Assembly (NCBI GenBank): GCA_937898195.1
Contig: CALEJD010000005.1
Coordinates: forward strand, 1-38,349
Reading direction: 5' to 3'
Length of the DNA: 38,349 nt
DNA from: an uncultured Clostridia bacterium
GTDB lineage: Bacteria > Bacillota > Clostridia > Oscillospirales > Acutalibacteraceae
The notes under the pieces are model-generated. The model was not told the DNA's origin. It ran no database searches and worked only from the letters and a program-made list of their open reading frames with translations. The position numbers and the translations under genes are program-made. Positions 38,290-38,349 of the stretch are shown here, in pieces (the first letter of the stretch is position 1; every line of letters starts with the position of its first letter).

Positions 38290-38349
38290 AAATATGAATT
38301 TGTCGAACAGACAATTCGTAGGGGTCGGCGTCTCGACGACCCGTTGTGG
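38290..38349. repeat. GTAGGGG dispersed element, copy C (cut by window edge)
   Basis: The last 60 bases repeat positions 4005-4064 almost exactly (leader AATATGAATTTGTCGAACAG, then the GTAGGGG arm with the same GTCGGCGTCTCGACGACCCG). As in copy A, the element directly follows a terminator hairpin. Its right half lies outside the window. Confidence 0.75.

Overview
The window is AT-rich with short intergenic gaps. Its ribosome binding sites are strong and of the AGGAGG or GGTGAT type, and its promoters are near-consensus, almost all with a 17-base spacer. Pyruvate phosphate dikinase, RNase M5, the comEC-holA pair and a YtrA-type GntR/ABC operon all point to a low-GC member of the Clostridia, probably an Oscillospiraceae/Ruminococcaceae-like gut or rumen anaerobe. 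This placement rests on gene content and style only.

Layout. Positions 1-379 hold the 5' end of ppdK (minus strand). Positions 613-3967 hold a GH89 alpha-N-acetylglucosaminidase and a membrane-anchored metallophosphoesterase. Positions 4183-6945 (minus) encode a GH51 arabinofuranosidase lipoprotein. Positions 7032-11678 carry a small membrane protein, comEC, holA and an RNase M5-like gene. Positions 11733-16183 carry two tandem acyl-CoA synthetases, an iron-sulfur flavoprotein and a thioredoxin. Positions 16216-18088 (minus) hold a MaoC-like hydratase, tcdA and a small membrane protein, with a striking palindrome array between the last two. Positions 18211-19814 hold ychF, a four-helix-bundle (S23-type) gene enclosed by inverted repeats, and tRNA-Arg(CCG). 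Positions 19923-26417 hold an orphan E2-type acyltransferase, an HMGL-like aldolase, a GPH transporter with a long charged tail, a nitroreductase and an anchored M20 peptidase. Positions 26451-27764 hold a divergent XRE regulator and an uncharacterised membrane protein. Positions 27872-33972 (minus) hold nagB and a GH38 mannosidase/GPH transporter/zinc-ribbon membrane protein operon. Positions 34477-38215 hold a GntR/ABC ATPase/permease operon with a clear operator.

Functional themes. GH89, GH38, a GPH sugar importer and NagB together suggest use of imported host-type glycan pieces (alpha-GlcNAc, alpha-mannose, amino sugar). GH89 and GH38 lack signal peptides, so they probably act in the cytoplasm. 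The GH51 enzyme is instead a surface lipoprotein. Much of the rest is core housekeeping.

The least explained material is non-coding or repeat-associated: (1) the ATGAAGTA/TACTTCAT array at 17386-17564, in which nearly every spacer is its own palindrome; (2) the compact inverted-repeat cassette at 19316-19735 carrying an S23/IVP-like gene and abutting a tRNA; (3) dispersed GTAGGGG...CCCCTAC elements near 4035, 34183 and 38319 whose hairpin arms differ in sequence but keep their pairing; (4) dispersed TGCA/CTG-rich short repeats around 18.1-19.9 kb and at 34.3 kb.
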